From Nitrospirota bacterium (GTDB lineage: Bacteria > Nitrospirota > Nitrospiria > Nitrospirales > UBA8639), in the NCBI GenBank assembly GCA_003235785.1, contig QJYE01000293.1, forward strand, positions 1-6,374: DNA of 6,374 bases, given 5' to 3'. Each line of letters starts with the position of its first letter. Position 1 is the first letter of the stretch. The translations under genes were made by a program, and so were the position numbers. Below are positions 1 to 5,921 of the stretch, in pieces. A model generated the notes under the pieces. It was not told where the DNA came from and searched no databases. It worked only from the letters and a program-made list of their open reading frames with translations.

Positions 1-126
1 ACCGACCAGGAAATCCAAGCCCGACTGGCAAAGTGGACACCCCCGGCGCCGCACTATACAAGTGGTGTCATGGCCAAATACGCCAAGTTGGTGTCCTCCG
101 CCTCCCAAGGCGCTGTGACGAGTTAA
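1..126 (+). CDS. ilvD: Dihydroxy-acid dehydratase, C-terminal end (partial)
   Basis: Frame 1 is open from the first base to a TAA at 124-126 and gives the last 41 residues of a protein that begins left of the window. The tail contains the run GVMAKYAKLVSSASQGAVTS, preceded by a W-T-P-P-A-P-H-Y segment. This matches the highly conserved C-terminus of IlvD (usual form: P-P-x-Y, G-V-L-A-K-Y-A-x-L-V-x-S-A-S-x-G-A-V-T). IlvD is a cytoplasmic Fe-S enzyme that dehydrates 2,3-dihydroxy acids to 2-keto acids in valine, leucine and isoleucine synthesis. The catalytic and cluster-binding residues lie outside the window, so function is assigned from the tail only. The gene is convergent with the flavoprotein gene and has no obvious link to the cytochrome genes. 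The closely related Edd (phosphogluconate dehydratase) is less likely given this exact tail. Confidence 0.9.
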   Translation, partial: TDQEIQARLAKWTPPAPHYTSGVMAKYAKLVSSASQGAVTS

Positions 127-274
127 TATAAGCAAAACCAATCACCCGATATTCAGCAGTTGATAGGAACCCAACTCTTCGGCACACCCGTTATGCAGGA
201 GGCTCACATCAGGATTGCCGAAGGGTCGAAGGATGGGCGGGATCTCATCACCGCAACAGCCATTTTTAGATTGG
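127..274. other. Convergent intergenic region with small inverted repeats
   Basis: This is the 148-base gap between the 3' ends of ilvD and the flavoprotein gene. Inverted repeats seen by eye are a 5-bp arm at 158-162 with 172-176 (9-base loop), an 8-bp arm CTTCGGCA at 177-184 with TGCCGAAG at 216-223 (31-base loop), and a 5-bp arm AGCCA/TGGCT at 258-262 with 272-276 that overlaps the flavoprotein stop codon. None has the GC-rich stem plus U-tract of an intrinsic terminator in either direction. Transcription of both genes must end here or nearby, but the signal is not obvious. No credible gene was found in the gap. Confidence 0.35.
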
Positions 275-1513
275 CTAGACTGCTGATAAGGGCCGAACAG
301 ATTGAAGCCAGGCCACGGCCCCTGCGCCCGCAGCATGGCCACTAGCGAAACAGCCAGTCAGAAGATAGCCGCCGGTTGGCGCTTCCCAATCCAGCATTTC
401 TCCCGCACAGAACACCCCTGGCAAATCGCGAATCATCAGTCGCGCGTCCAACGCTTCAAACGCCACCCCGCCTGCGGTGCTGATCGCTTCTTCCAACGGA
501 CGTGGCGCAATGAGCTGAATCGGCAAGGCCTTCATGGCCGCTCCAAGTCGTGCAGGGTCGGAAAAATCTTCTTTCGGGACACATTCCCTCAGAAGGCAGG
601 CCTTCACGCCTTCAATCCCCACACAGCGCTTGAGGTGGCTAGCCATTGAGCGTGAACCTCGTGAACGCGATAAATCAGAAATGAGACGTGGTAGCTCACG
701 ATCTGGCGCCAGATCCAGGTAGATACGCGCCTCACCCGTTGTCAGAATCGCATCCCGCAACCATGCGGAAACCGCATAAATCACGCCGCCTTCAAGACCC
801 GTCGCCGTCACCACCAATTCCCCCTGCTGACGAAACTCAACACCATCCAGGGTGATGCCCGAAACTACCACCGGCTTCACAGGGCGTCCGGCAAACCGCA
901 CACGTAAGTGCTGACTCCAATTCACATCAAACCCGCAATTAGCCGGCCTCAACGGGTGGATCGAAACACCACGCTCAGCAAGCAGTTGCACCCAGGACCC
1001 ATCGGAACCAAACCGTGGCCAACTGCCCCCACCTAATGCCAGAATCACCGCATCAGCCGAAACCAACCGATCCCCCTGCTGTGTAGTAAAGCGGAGAGCG
1101 CCATCCTCATCCCATCCACACCAGCGATGCCGCACATGAATACCGACCCCACCCTGACGCAACCGGCGAAGCCAGGCTCGTAAGAGTGGCGCAGATTTAA
1201 GATCGGAAGGAAACACCCGGCCGGAGGTGCCGATAAACGTCTCAACGCCCATGCCACGAGCCCATTCGCGTAACGCCTCAGGCCCAAACCCGGTGAGCAG
1301 CGGTTGAATGTGCGCCCACCGTGTGCCATACCGCAAGAGAAATTTGTCCACCGGTTCCGAATGCGTCAGGTTCAATCCACCCTTCCCGGCCAACAGAAAT
1401 TTACGACCGATGGAAGGCATTGCGTCATACACATCGACGCAGGCCCCGCTGGCGAGCGCGACCTCCGCCGCCATCAATCCCGCCGGTCCCCCGCCAATTA
1501 CTGCAATCTTCAT
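275..1513 (-). CDS. HI0933-like NAD(P)/FAD-dependent flavoprotein, TIGR03862 (PP_4765) type
   Basis: This 412-residue soluble flavoprotein has no signal peptide. Residues 1-20 hold the FAD-binding Rossmann motif (MKIAVIGGGPAGLMAAE). Next come GRKFLLAGKGGLNLTHSEP at 36-54, GRVFPSDLKSAPLLRAW at 98-114, and the second nucleotide-contact region ILALGGGSWPRFGS at 157-170. The C-terminal signature spans roughly 367-396, with GEMLDWEAPTGGYLLTG followed by ASGHAAG. These motifs and the length are typical of the HI0933/YhiN-like family, specifically the PP_4765-type subfamily. The biochemical substrate of that group is not established, so an oxidoreductase label is as far as one can go. I chose the ATG at 1513 because the Rossmann motif normally begins right at the N-terminus; a TTG at 1555 would add 14 unconserved residues. 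No strong Shine-Dalgarno precedes either start. A 105-base gap separates it from the cytochrome gene upstream, so it is probably not part of that module. Confidence 0.92.
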   Translation of the reverse strand: MKIAVIGGGPAGLMAAEVALASGACVDVYDAMPSIGRKFLLAGKGGLNLTHSEPVDKFLLRYGTRWAHIQPLLTGFGPEALREWARGMGVETFIGTSGRVFPSDLKSAPLLRAWLRRLRQGGVGIHVRHRWCGWDEDGALRFTTQQGDRLVSADAVILALGGGSWPRFGSDGSWVQLLAERGVSIHPLRPANCGFDVNWSQHLRVRFAGRPVKPVVVSGITLDGVEFRQQGELVVTATGLEGGVIYAVSAWLRDAILTTGEARIYLDLAPDRELPRLISDLSRSRGSRSMASHLKRCVGIEGVKACLLRECVPKEDFSDPARLGAAMKALPIQLIAPRPLEEAISTAGGVAFEALDARLMIRDLPGVFCAGEMLDWEAPTGGYLLTGCFASGHAAGAGAVAWLQSVRPLSAV

Positions 1514-1618
1514 ATTTTGGGTTCTGCCAAATAGACTTAACCGACGTGATCGCAAGAATCACAGATGAGTGAACTGAAATATCTCCTCGCCTGGCAAAGG
1601 CGTTGTGGAGGCATCCCC
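1514..1618 (-). other. Intergenic gap with two weak hairpins, no clear terminator
   Basis: These 105 bases lie between the stop of the second cytochrome gene and the flavoprotein start. On the minus strand there are two perfect 5-bp stem-loops: CGCCT-TTGCC-AGGCG, just after the cytochrome stop, and GTGAT-TCTTGCG-ATCAC (plus-strand 1546-1562). Neither is followed by a U-run, so neither is a convincing intrinsic terminator. I see no good -10/-35 pair for the flavoprotein gene. Read-through from the cytochrome operon cannot be excluded. Confidence 0.3.
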
Positions 1619-2860
1619 TTATTTCTTGAGAAGGACGTTTGTCTTTTTCTGGGCGATTTGGACAGCTTGGAAGGCTCGGTCTTTTGGGCCAAGTGGGGCA
1701 TCTTGTTCAACAGCTTTGAGAAATTCTTTGGGCCCATGAACCGGGGCATAGGTCAGCGTGACGACCACATCCATGGAAGGCGCATCTTTGGGTGTGGGGA
1801 AGGTAAAGAGTTCTTTGCGGGTTTCTTCAGGTTTGAGAAGGGTGTCCTGTAAGACCGTTTGGGCCTCGAAATCGAAGACCGTTTCCTTGCCATCCCCTCC
1901 ACCAAATACTCGTTGATAAAATCGTTGTTCGGTATAGACGGTTTTCAAGTTTTTCCCCATAATGGCCAGATCCACCACAATGCGAGACCATCCTGGATGG
2001 GGCAACGGCAGGTTGTGGGGCACCAGACTTTTGATTGAGACCTCTACCTGCGAAGTAGCCCCTTTGACCGTTGTGGAAAAATCAAGCTCGACGGCTTCGG
2101 CCCGTACCTTCCCAAATCTCCCAGGGAAGCTATGATTCGCCACTTTCCTAATTTTTTCGCCATTGGCTGACTCACCGACCGCTTCCGGCATATGGCAGGA
2201 TTGGCAAGGCTTGCCGCTTGTTTCCGCTTGAGACGTCTTCCACGCCCCTAACCAATCTGGAAGATTGTTGGCGGTTTGTGCCGTCTGAGGCAAAGAATCA
2301 TGACACGTGACGCAGAGTTGAGAACTTCCAAATAACTCAAGCTTTTGAGATTGATGCGCCAAATTTTCGGCAGCGTTGTCATAGTTCCCGAAAATAGTTT
2401 TACCTAATTGAAACGTCGGGACGGGTGGATGGGCGTTGGCATCTACCTCATGAATCAAATGGCACTGCGGACACCCCACGCCATCCATGTGCGGATCTTT
2501 GGATTCCACTTCTTTGATGAACTGCGGCAAAAGCTCACCATATTCCGCAATATGTGGAGCATGACACCGAAAGCACATAGCCTGGTCCTTTTTGTCGGCT
2601 TTGGCCAAATATTTCTCTAGCGTGATACGAAATGGGGCCGTCACGATTGATCGGGATTGAGCCGACGCTTCCCATTCTTCAAAGACCCGGAGGTGGCAAC
2701 GCTTACATTTTTCCGAACTAGGGAACGCCTTTTCCAGAGGTTTTTCGGCAGCCTGCACAGATGGAACAATTCTTCCCAACATGACAGCCGCGACGACACA
2801 CCCAACTATGGCTAAAAGGGGAAGTGCAAACCGCATATGGGACATTCTTCCTCTACGCAT
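1619..2860 (-). CDS. Exported pentaheme cytochrome c (c554-like), distal paralogue
   Basis: This 413-residue protein starts with a Sec-type signal peptide: basic stretch 1-10, hydrophobic core about 11-29, likely cleavage after SVQA near residue 37. Five CxxCH heme c sites follow, with cysteine pairs at 52/55, 96/99, 130/133, 183/186 and 219/222. The heme region ends near residue 225. A beta-rich tail (about 260-375) has no heme motif but contains PHNLPLPHPG at 281-290, the counterpart of the PHTFP element in the next gene. Domain order and spacing fit the cytochrome c554/c-prime type multiheme family. The expected role is electron transfer in the periplasm or at the cell surface; the donor and acceptor are not visible. 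Possible distal ligands include His 124, 144, 169 and 243. Where relatives usually have a His after the first heme (W-x-x-S-x-H), this protein has Gln68. Start: the ATG at 2860 has AAGGA 8 bases upstream; an ATG at 2845 with a closer AGAGGA is an alternative. Confidence 0.93.
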   Translation of the reverse strand: MRRGRMSHMRFALPLLAIVGCVVAAVMLGRIVPSVQAAEKPLEKAFPSSEKCKRCHLRVFEEWEASAQSRSIVTAPFRITLEKYLAKADKKDQAMCFRCHAPHIAEYGELLPQFIKEVESKDPHMDGVGCPQCHLIHEVDANAHPPVPTFQLGKTIFGNYDNAAENLAHQSQKLELFGSSQLCVTCHDSLPQTAQTANNLPDWLGAWKTSQAETSGKPCQSCHMPEAVGESANGEKIRKVANHSFPGRFGKVRAEAVELDFSTTVKGATSQVEVSIKSLVPHNLPLPHPGWSRIVVDLAIMGKNLKTVYTEQRFYQRVFGGGDGKETVFDFEAQTVLQDTLLKPEETRKELFTFPTPKDAPSMDVVVTLTYAPVHGPKEFLKAVEQDAPLGPKDRAFQAVQIAQKKTNVLLKK

Positions 2861-2868
2861 GCTCCTGT

Positions 2869-2873
2869 TCCTT
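2869..2873 (-). promoter_or_regulatory. Ribosome binding site for the distal pentaheme cytochrome
   Basis: AAGGA on the minus strand lies 8 bases before the ATG at 2860, which supports that start over in-frame ATGs at 2845 and 2836. A second purine-rich run, AGAGGA (2849-2854), lies only 3 bases before the ATG at 2845, which is closer than usual. The mature protein is the same either way. Confidence 0.5.
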
Positions 2874-2919
2874 TTTAAAACGTTCTTGCTTTCTTGAGAA
2901 CTCTTGTGTTCCCAAGGAA

Positions 2920-4233
2920 TTATAAATTCATCGTTCGAAACGTGAGTAATCGTGGCGCCGAATAGTCCTGAATGATGGCTTCCGCTTTTTCACGATCTTT
3001 GTCCGTTGGTAACGTTGCCAGATAGGCGGCTTTCAATTCAGGTGTGGGTTCGGGAATCAAGGCATAGCTAACTGCGGCTTCAAGCACTAACCCCTTGGTG
3101 CCCTCTGGGATTTTCAACGAAAAAGGGACATGACGAGTTGTGCCCCCATTAATAAAGGGCCGGGGAATAGGTCCGCGAATCAACTCTTCAAAGGTCTTGC
3201 CAAATCGTTCTTCATATTGATCCACAATCTCGCCGCCTTTGGTCTTGACCACCACCGTGACAAAAAATTGCTTCAAGACCGGATCTCCGCCGGGGAACGT
3301 ATGTGGAAGCGCTCCATTTTTGACCAAAACCTCACCCTCGACGACTCCTTGACCCAATTTTGCTTCAATATCAACACGTGAAAACCATTCGGCTTGTAGA
3401 TTTCGATTGCTGAGCATAATCCCAGGAATCACAATGCCTTGAAACCAGTGTCGCCCGATTGGCCGGGTTAAAGCCCCGCGTTGTGAGGTAGAACTGCCGG
3501 TTGACTGCTCCATGTGACAATCCTGACAAATGGTCCCCTTGAGAATTTGCCCAGGAATATCCTCTTGCATGACATCTTTGACTTTTCCAAAATGACAAGA
3601 GGCACAGTAATTGGCACCACGAAACACATCTGACTGCTTCGAGGGATGAACAAGGTTCTCTTCCGGTTCTGCATAGGGACCAAAGATCGTTGCACCGGCA
3701 GTAATTTTGAAGGTCGGATGGCCATTGGGATTTTCCTGCGTGCCGGAAATCAAATGGCAGGAGCTACAACTGATGCCTTCAACTTTGACGTGTTTACTGC
3801 CCTTCATCACTTGGTCAATAATTCGGTCCGTATGTTGAGGGAATACGGTGACGGAAGGGGCATGACAGGAAAGGCAACGATTCCGTTCGTCGGCTTCCGG
3901 CTTGGTTTGAAGCCACAGACCAAGAACCGTTTGAAACACTGGAGAGGTCAATGCGGTGCCATGTAACAGAGCACCATCCACACGACCAAAGGTTTTAAGA
4001 TCCATGGTCTGCTCACGCATGCCCTTCCATTCTTCATAATGGCGGTCATGACATTGCTTGCATTGTTCGGATGGGATAAACGTCTTTTCAATTTCTTCAA
4101 TCCAGGATTGATCTGCTTCAGTAACCACTGGCCGTTCCTGAGCTGTCACGATTCCGACGAGGCACAGCACGGCCAAGAAACTCCCAGAAATAGCTAAAGG
4201 GATGATCTTTCTCCCATTCAATTCGTTCATCAT
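2920..4233 (-). CDS. Exported pentaheme cytochrome c (c554-like), proximal paralogue
   Basis: From the ATG at 4233 the product has 437 residues. The signal peptide has a short basic start (N-G-R-K), a hydrophobic core at about 9-29 and likely cleavage after VTA near residue 31. CxxCH sites have cysteine pairs at 58/61, 120/123, 156/159, 210/213 and 236/239. A heme-free tail follows, with PHTFPGG at 310-316 and beta-rich sequence to about 390, then a charged helical end. It is homologous to the next gene: both share N-x-H-P before the element T-I-F-G-x-Y, then N-L-x-H and C-x-x-C-H in the same order. Candidate distal histidines are 65, 91, 148, 172, 196 and 262. The role is inferred to be extracytoplasmic electron transfer. 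The reading frame extends upstream to a TTG at 4266, which would overlap the PDZ gene by 23 bases and put 11 extra residues before the signal peptide. ATG 4233 (or the adjacent ATG 4230) leaves a 10-base gap and fits better. No strong Shine-Dalgarno is seen, so translational coupling to the PDZ gene is possible. Confidence 0.92.
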   Translation of the reverse strand: MMNELNGRKIIPLAISGSFLAVLCLVGIVTAQERPVVTEADQSWIEEIEKTFIPSEQCKQCHDRHYEEWKGMREQTMDLKTFGRVDGALLHGTALTSPVFQTVLGLWLQTKPEADERNRCLSCHAPSVTVFPQHTDRIIDQVMKGSKHVKVEGISCSSCHLISGTQENPNGHPTFKITAGATIFGPYAEPEENLVHPSKQSDVFRGANYCASCHFGKVKDVMQEDIPGQILKGTICQDCHMEQSTGSSTSQRGALTRPIGRHWFQGIVIPGIMLSNRNLQAEWFSRVDIEAKLGQGVVEGEVLVKNGALPHTFPGGDPVLKQFFVTVVVKTKGGEIVDQYEERFGKTFEELIRGPIPRPFINGGTTRHVPFSLKIPEGTKGLVLEAAVSYALIPEPTPELKAAYLATLPTDKDREKAEAIIQDYSAPRLLTFRTMNL

Positions 4234-4243
4234 AATTTGAAAA

Positions 4244-4696
4244 CTAATCTTGCAAGATGCGTACAAAATGGAAATTTAATCCGCCAGTGACGCCAACACC
4301 TGTCATCGGTTCATACGTCGCAACCGTAAAATTTGGCGTTTGCAGAGTCTTTTCTAGCGCATTCCCCAAATCCAACAAGTTTCGAATTTCATATATATCA
4401 ACTTCTTTGATGACCGCTTTGACTTTAATCCCAGATAATTCTGCAGGGGATCCGCCAATAACGGCGAAAACCACGACGCCCTCAGCTTTCGTCAGCCCCA
4501 GAATTTCTTGGATTTCTTGGTCGACCTCTCCAACATCGACTCCAAATTTCTCGGCAAGCATGAGGGCCTTCTCTTTGGTCATTTCCCCATTCGCTGACTG
4601 TGCCAATATGAACGTAGGATTCATGCCCAACCCCATACCTAAAAGACACAGAATGCCGAAAACCCTTATTCCTATTGTCGAAAGCCTTTGTTTCAT
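4244..4696 (-). CDS. Small exported PDZ-domain protein without a protease domain
   Basis: The product has 150 residues. An N-terminal signal peptide (K-Q-R start, hydrophobic core about 8-31, likely cleavage near ILAQ at 30-33) is followed by a charged helix (about 38-66) and a single PDZ-like domain (about 64-128). The PDZ call rests on E-G-V-V-V-F-A-V-I-G-G-S-P-A-E-L-S-G-I at 72-90, the usual G-V-V-V ... G-S-P-A-x-x-A-G-L pattern, followed by V-I-K-E-V-D-I-Y-E-I and a helix N-A-L-E-K-T-L. The normally conserved G-D before V-I is replaced by K-A. No serine-protease or other catalytic domain is present. Such a domain usually binds protein C-termini or internal strands, so a scaffold or assembly role for the neighbouring redox proteins is reasonable inference. 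GGAG lies 10 bases before the ATG. The gene sits 33 bases after the heme b gene and 10 before the cytochrome. Confidence 0.82.
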   Translation of the reverse strand: MKQRLSTIGIRVFGILCLLGMGLGMNPTFILAQSANGEMTKEKALMLAEKFGVDVGEVDQEIQEILGLTKAEGVVVFAVIGGSPAELSGIKVKAVIKEVDIYEIRNLLDLGNALEKTLQTPNFTVATYEPMTGVGVTGGLNFHFVRILQD

Positions 4697-4706
4697 AAAT
4701 GGCCTA

Positions 4707-4710
4707 CTCC
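4707..4710 (-). promoter_or_regulatory. Ribosome binding site for the PDZ gene
   Basis: GGAG on the minus strand is 10 bases from the ATG at 4696, and an AGG also occurs 6 bases from it. It supports the chosen start, which directly precedes a well-formed signal peptide. Confidence 0.4.
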
Positions 4711-4729
4711 AGGAAAGGATGAATGCTCT

Positions 4730-5593
4730 TTATCCTTTGGAATTTCTGTCGGAACTACCAGATGGCGGTCTCACAGGATCAATTTGTAATTGCATCCAGG
4801 ACGCTACCGCCTTTTGTCCATTGCGTTCTTTGTTTTCTCCATTCCACACCGCAAAGGCAATCGCTTGGAGTCGACCAGGAATCAGCATGGCCTCATTCTC
4901 AAGATCATCTCCATCAACGGTGAGCGGTCGTTTCATCACCACACGCCAAAGCCCCCGTTTCCACTCCGCTTGGCCCTTGATTCGCCCCTGCCGTTCCTTG
5001 CTCGTTAACGTGCTGAACCCGCCCCCAATAAGGTCCTCGACTGAAGAAGGGCGGCGCGGAATGACCTCAAACCGACGTGGCCCCTTTCGATCCTCCTTGG
5101 ATTCACTCGCTCTGGCCGCCCTTCGATCCACATCGCTTTGCCAATCCGCTTTCCAATGCCAAATGTTCACATAATGATCTAACTGCCCCATGCAAAAGAA
5201 CGCCGGAGCATCGCCTACTGGAAGGGCCACGGCCGCCCCATCTCTGAAAACGCCGGGCGTTAACGATTCATTGACCGTAGCATCTTGCCATTCCATTAAA
5301 AATGCGACCTCTTTTCCATTATGGATTGACCGGATGGATAATGCGCGGACGCTAGGCTCTGGCCAGACTGGTCGCGTAATGATTTGTCCGCTTAAGGGGA
5401 GGGGAAGGGGAGCAACGGTTTCCCAGGCCGGATCAGTAGGATAATCGGGCACATCGCCTTCTTGAAAATGCGCACGGACTACCATGCCTTGGGAACTGAC
5501 TAAAGGGACCTCAAACCAGGTCAACCCGACAAAGAGAGAAAACCCAATGAGAGCCCAGCACCAGGTCGTCTTTTTCATTGTTGTTTTTGACAT
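4730..5593 (-). CDS. Exported heme b protein, ethylbenzene dehydrogenase/NxrC gamma-subunit-like
   Basis: This 287-residue protein begins with a signal peptide (K-T-T-M-K-K start, hydrophobic core about 11-26, cleavage probably near 32-36). The rest resembles the heme b subunit of type II DMSO-reductase-family enzymes (ethylbenzene, dimethylsulfide, selenate, chlorate and nitrite oxidoreductases; EB_dh fold). Family-like stretches are FRDGAAVALPVG at 116-127, the F-x-C-M-G and Y-V-N-I-W-H-W-K-A-D-W region at 133-151, VEDLIGGGFSTLT at 185-197, W-K-R-G-L-W-R-V-V at 211-219, and IAFAVWNGENKERNG at 245-259. Ethylbenzene dehydrogenase ligates its heme b with Met and Lys. Met135 is the best Met candidate here; the Lys could be 206, 212 or 221, which I cannot settle by eye. 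In known complexes this subunit passes electrons between the Mo/Fe-S subunits and c-type cytochromes. Here it heads a gene set with two pentaheme cytochromes but no visible Mo or Fe-S subunit. The predicted Shine-Dalgarno is weak. Confidence 0.85.
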   Translation of the reverse strand: MSKTTMKKTTWCWALIGFSLFVGLTWFEVPLVSSQGMVVRAHFQEGDVPDYPTDPAWETVAPLPLPLSGQIITRPVWPEPSVRALSIRSIHNGKEVAFLMEWQDATVNESLTPGVFRDGAAVALPVGDAPAFFCMGQLDHYVNIWHWKADWQSDVDRRAARASESKEDRKGPRRFEVIPRRPSSVEDLIGGGFSTLTSKERQGRIKGQAEWKRGLWRVVMKRPLTVDGDDLENEAMLIPGRLQAIAFAVWNGENKERNGQKAVASWMQLQIDPVRPPSGSSDRNSKG

Positions 5594-5921
5594 TCTTTTA
5601 TTCGATTTCGCCCATGAAACGAAATCCCTTCACATTAATCTATCATAATCGATCACAGGTCAGATGATCCAATATACCATGCCGTTGAATGAGAGCACCG
5701 AATTCATCCTGAGCAGCTATGAGATTATTTCACCTCACGTATGGAATCGCTTCTACCATCCACAATCAAAACTGGAGTCTGCTGACCTTGCATCCAGGCA
5801 ACCCAGTGGAGAGAGGGAAGATAGATTTTATCGCCATACCAACATGTACGTTTTTTCTTTAAAAGAAGATATAAAACCGGTGGGGAAAGGGGAAAAGTCC
5901 TTCATTTATGAATAAAAGGAA
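5594..5921. other. 328-base intergenic region, likely leader of the heme b/cytochrome operon
   Basis: This lies between the NHL stop and the heme b gene start, both on the minus strand. It contains a possible minus-strand promoter (5642-5672) and the A/T-rich palindrome TTCTTTAAAAGAA near 5855-5870. No GC-rich hairpin with a U-tract was found to terminate the NHL transcript. Two short open frames exist. One is on the plus strand at 5664-5915 (83 codons, opposite in direction to all neighbours). The other is on the minus strand at 5725-5901, with no good start; its only ATG (5793) would give 22 residues. Neither resembles a known family by eye, and I treat the region as non-coding. Confidence 0.45.
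5642..5672 (-). promoter_or_regulatory. Possible sigma-70-type promoter upstream of the heme b gene
   Basis: On the minus strand, TTGGAT (5667-5672) and TATGAT (5642-5647) are separated by 19 bases, about 48 bases before the ATG at 5593. The -10 is good, the -35 is fair, and the spacing is two bases longer than ideal. The surrounding sequence is A/T-rich. The position suits a promoter for the heme b, PDZ and two cytochrome genes. This is a by-eye match and could be chance. Confidence 0.3.

Noticed and set aside
177..223. The 8-bp inverted repeat CTTCGGCA/TGCCGAAG as a bidirectional terminator
   Set aside because: The 31-base loop is long and there is no U-tract on either side, so it does not meet the pattern for an intrinsic terminator.
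142..342. A minus-strand open frame of 66 codons at the flavoprotein 3' end
   Set aside because: It overlaps the flavoprotein coding sequence in another frame and has no motif; the flavoprotein frame is certain in the overlap.
1546..1563. TGTGA...TCACG-like inverted repeat resembling a CRP/FNR operator
   Set aside because: The half-site spacing is too long for the TGTGA-N6-TCACA consensus, and the arms are only 5 bp, so it is more likely a chance hairpin.
4234..4266. An upstream TTG start that would lengthen the proximal cytochrome by 11 residues
   Set aside because: It would overlap the PDZ gene and put a cysteine-containing, non-basic stretch ahead of the signal peptide. The ATG pair at 4233/4230 gives a normal signal sequence.
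4257..5174. A plus-strand open frame of 305 codons, one of the longest in the window
   Set aside because: It lies antisense across both the PDZ and the heme b genes, which have clear domains and signal peptides. Its translation is low-complexity (rich in Ser, Pro and Thr) with no recognisable motif, as expected of a shadow.
5664..5915. A plus-strand open frame of 83 codons in the intergenic region
   Set aside because: It runs against all neighbouring genes, has only a weak AGGT before its ATG, shows no family resemblance and no signal peptide, and overlaps the likely promoter region. Kept as non-coding unless conservation is shown.
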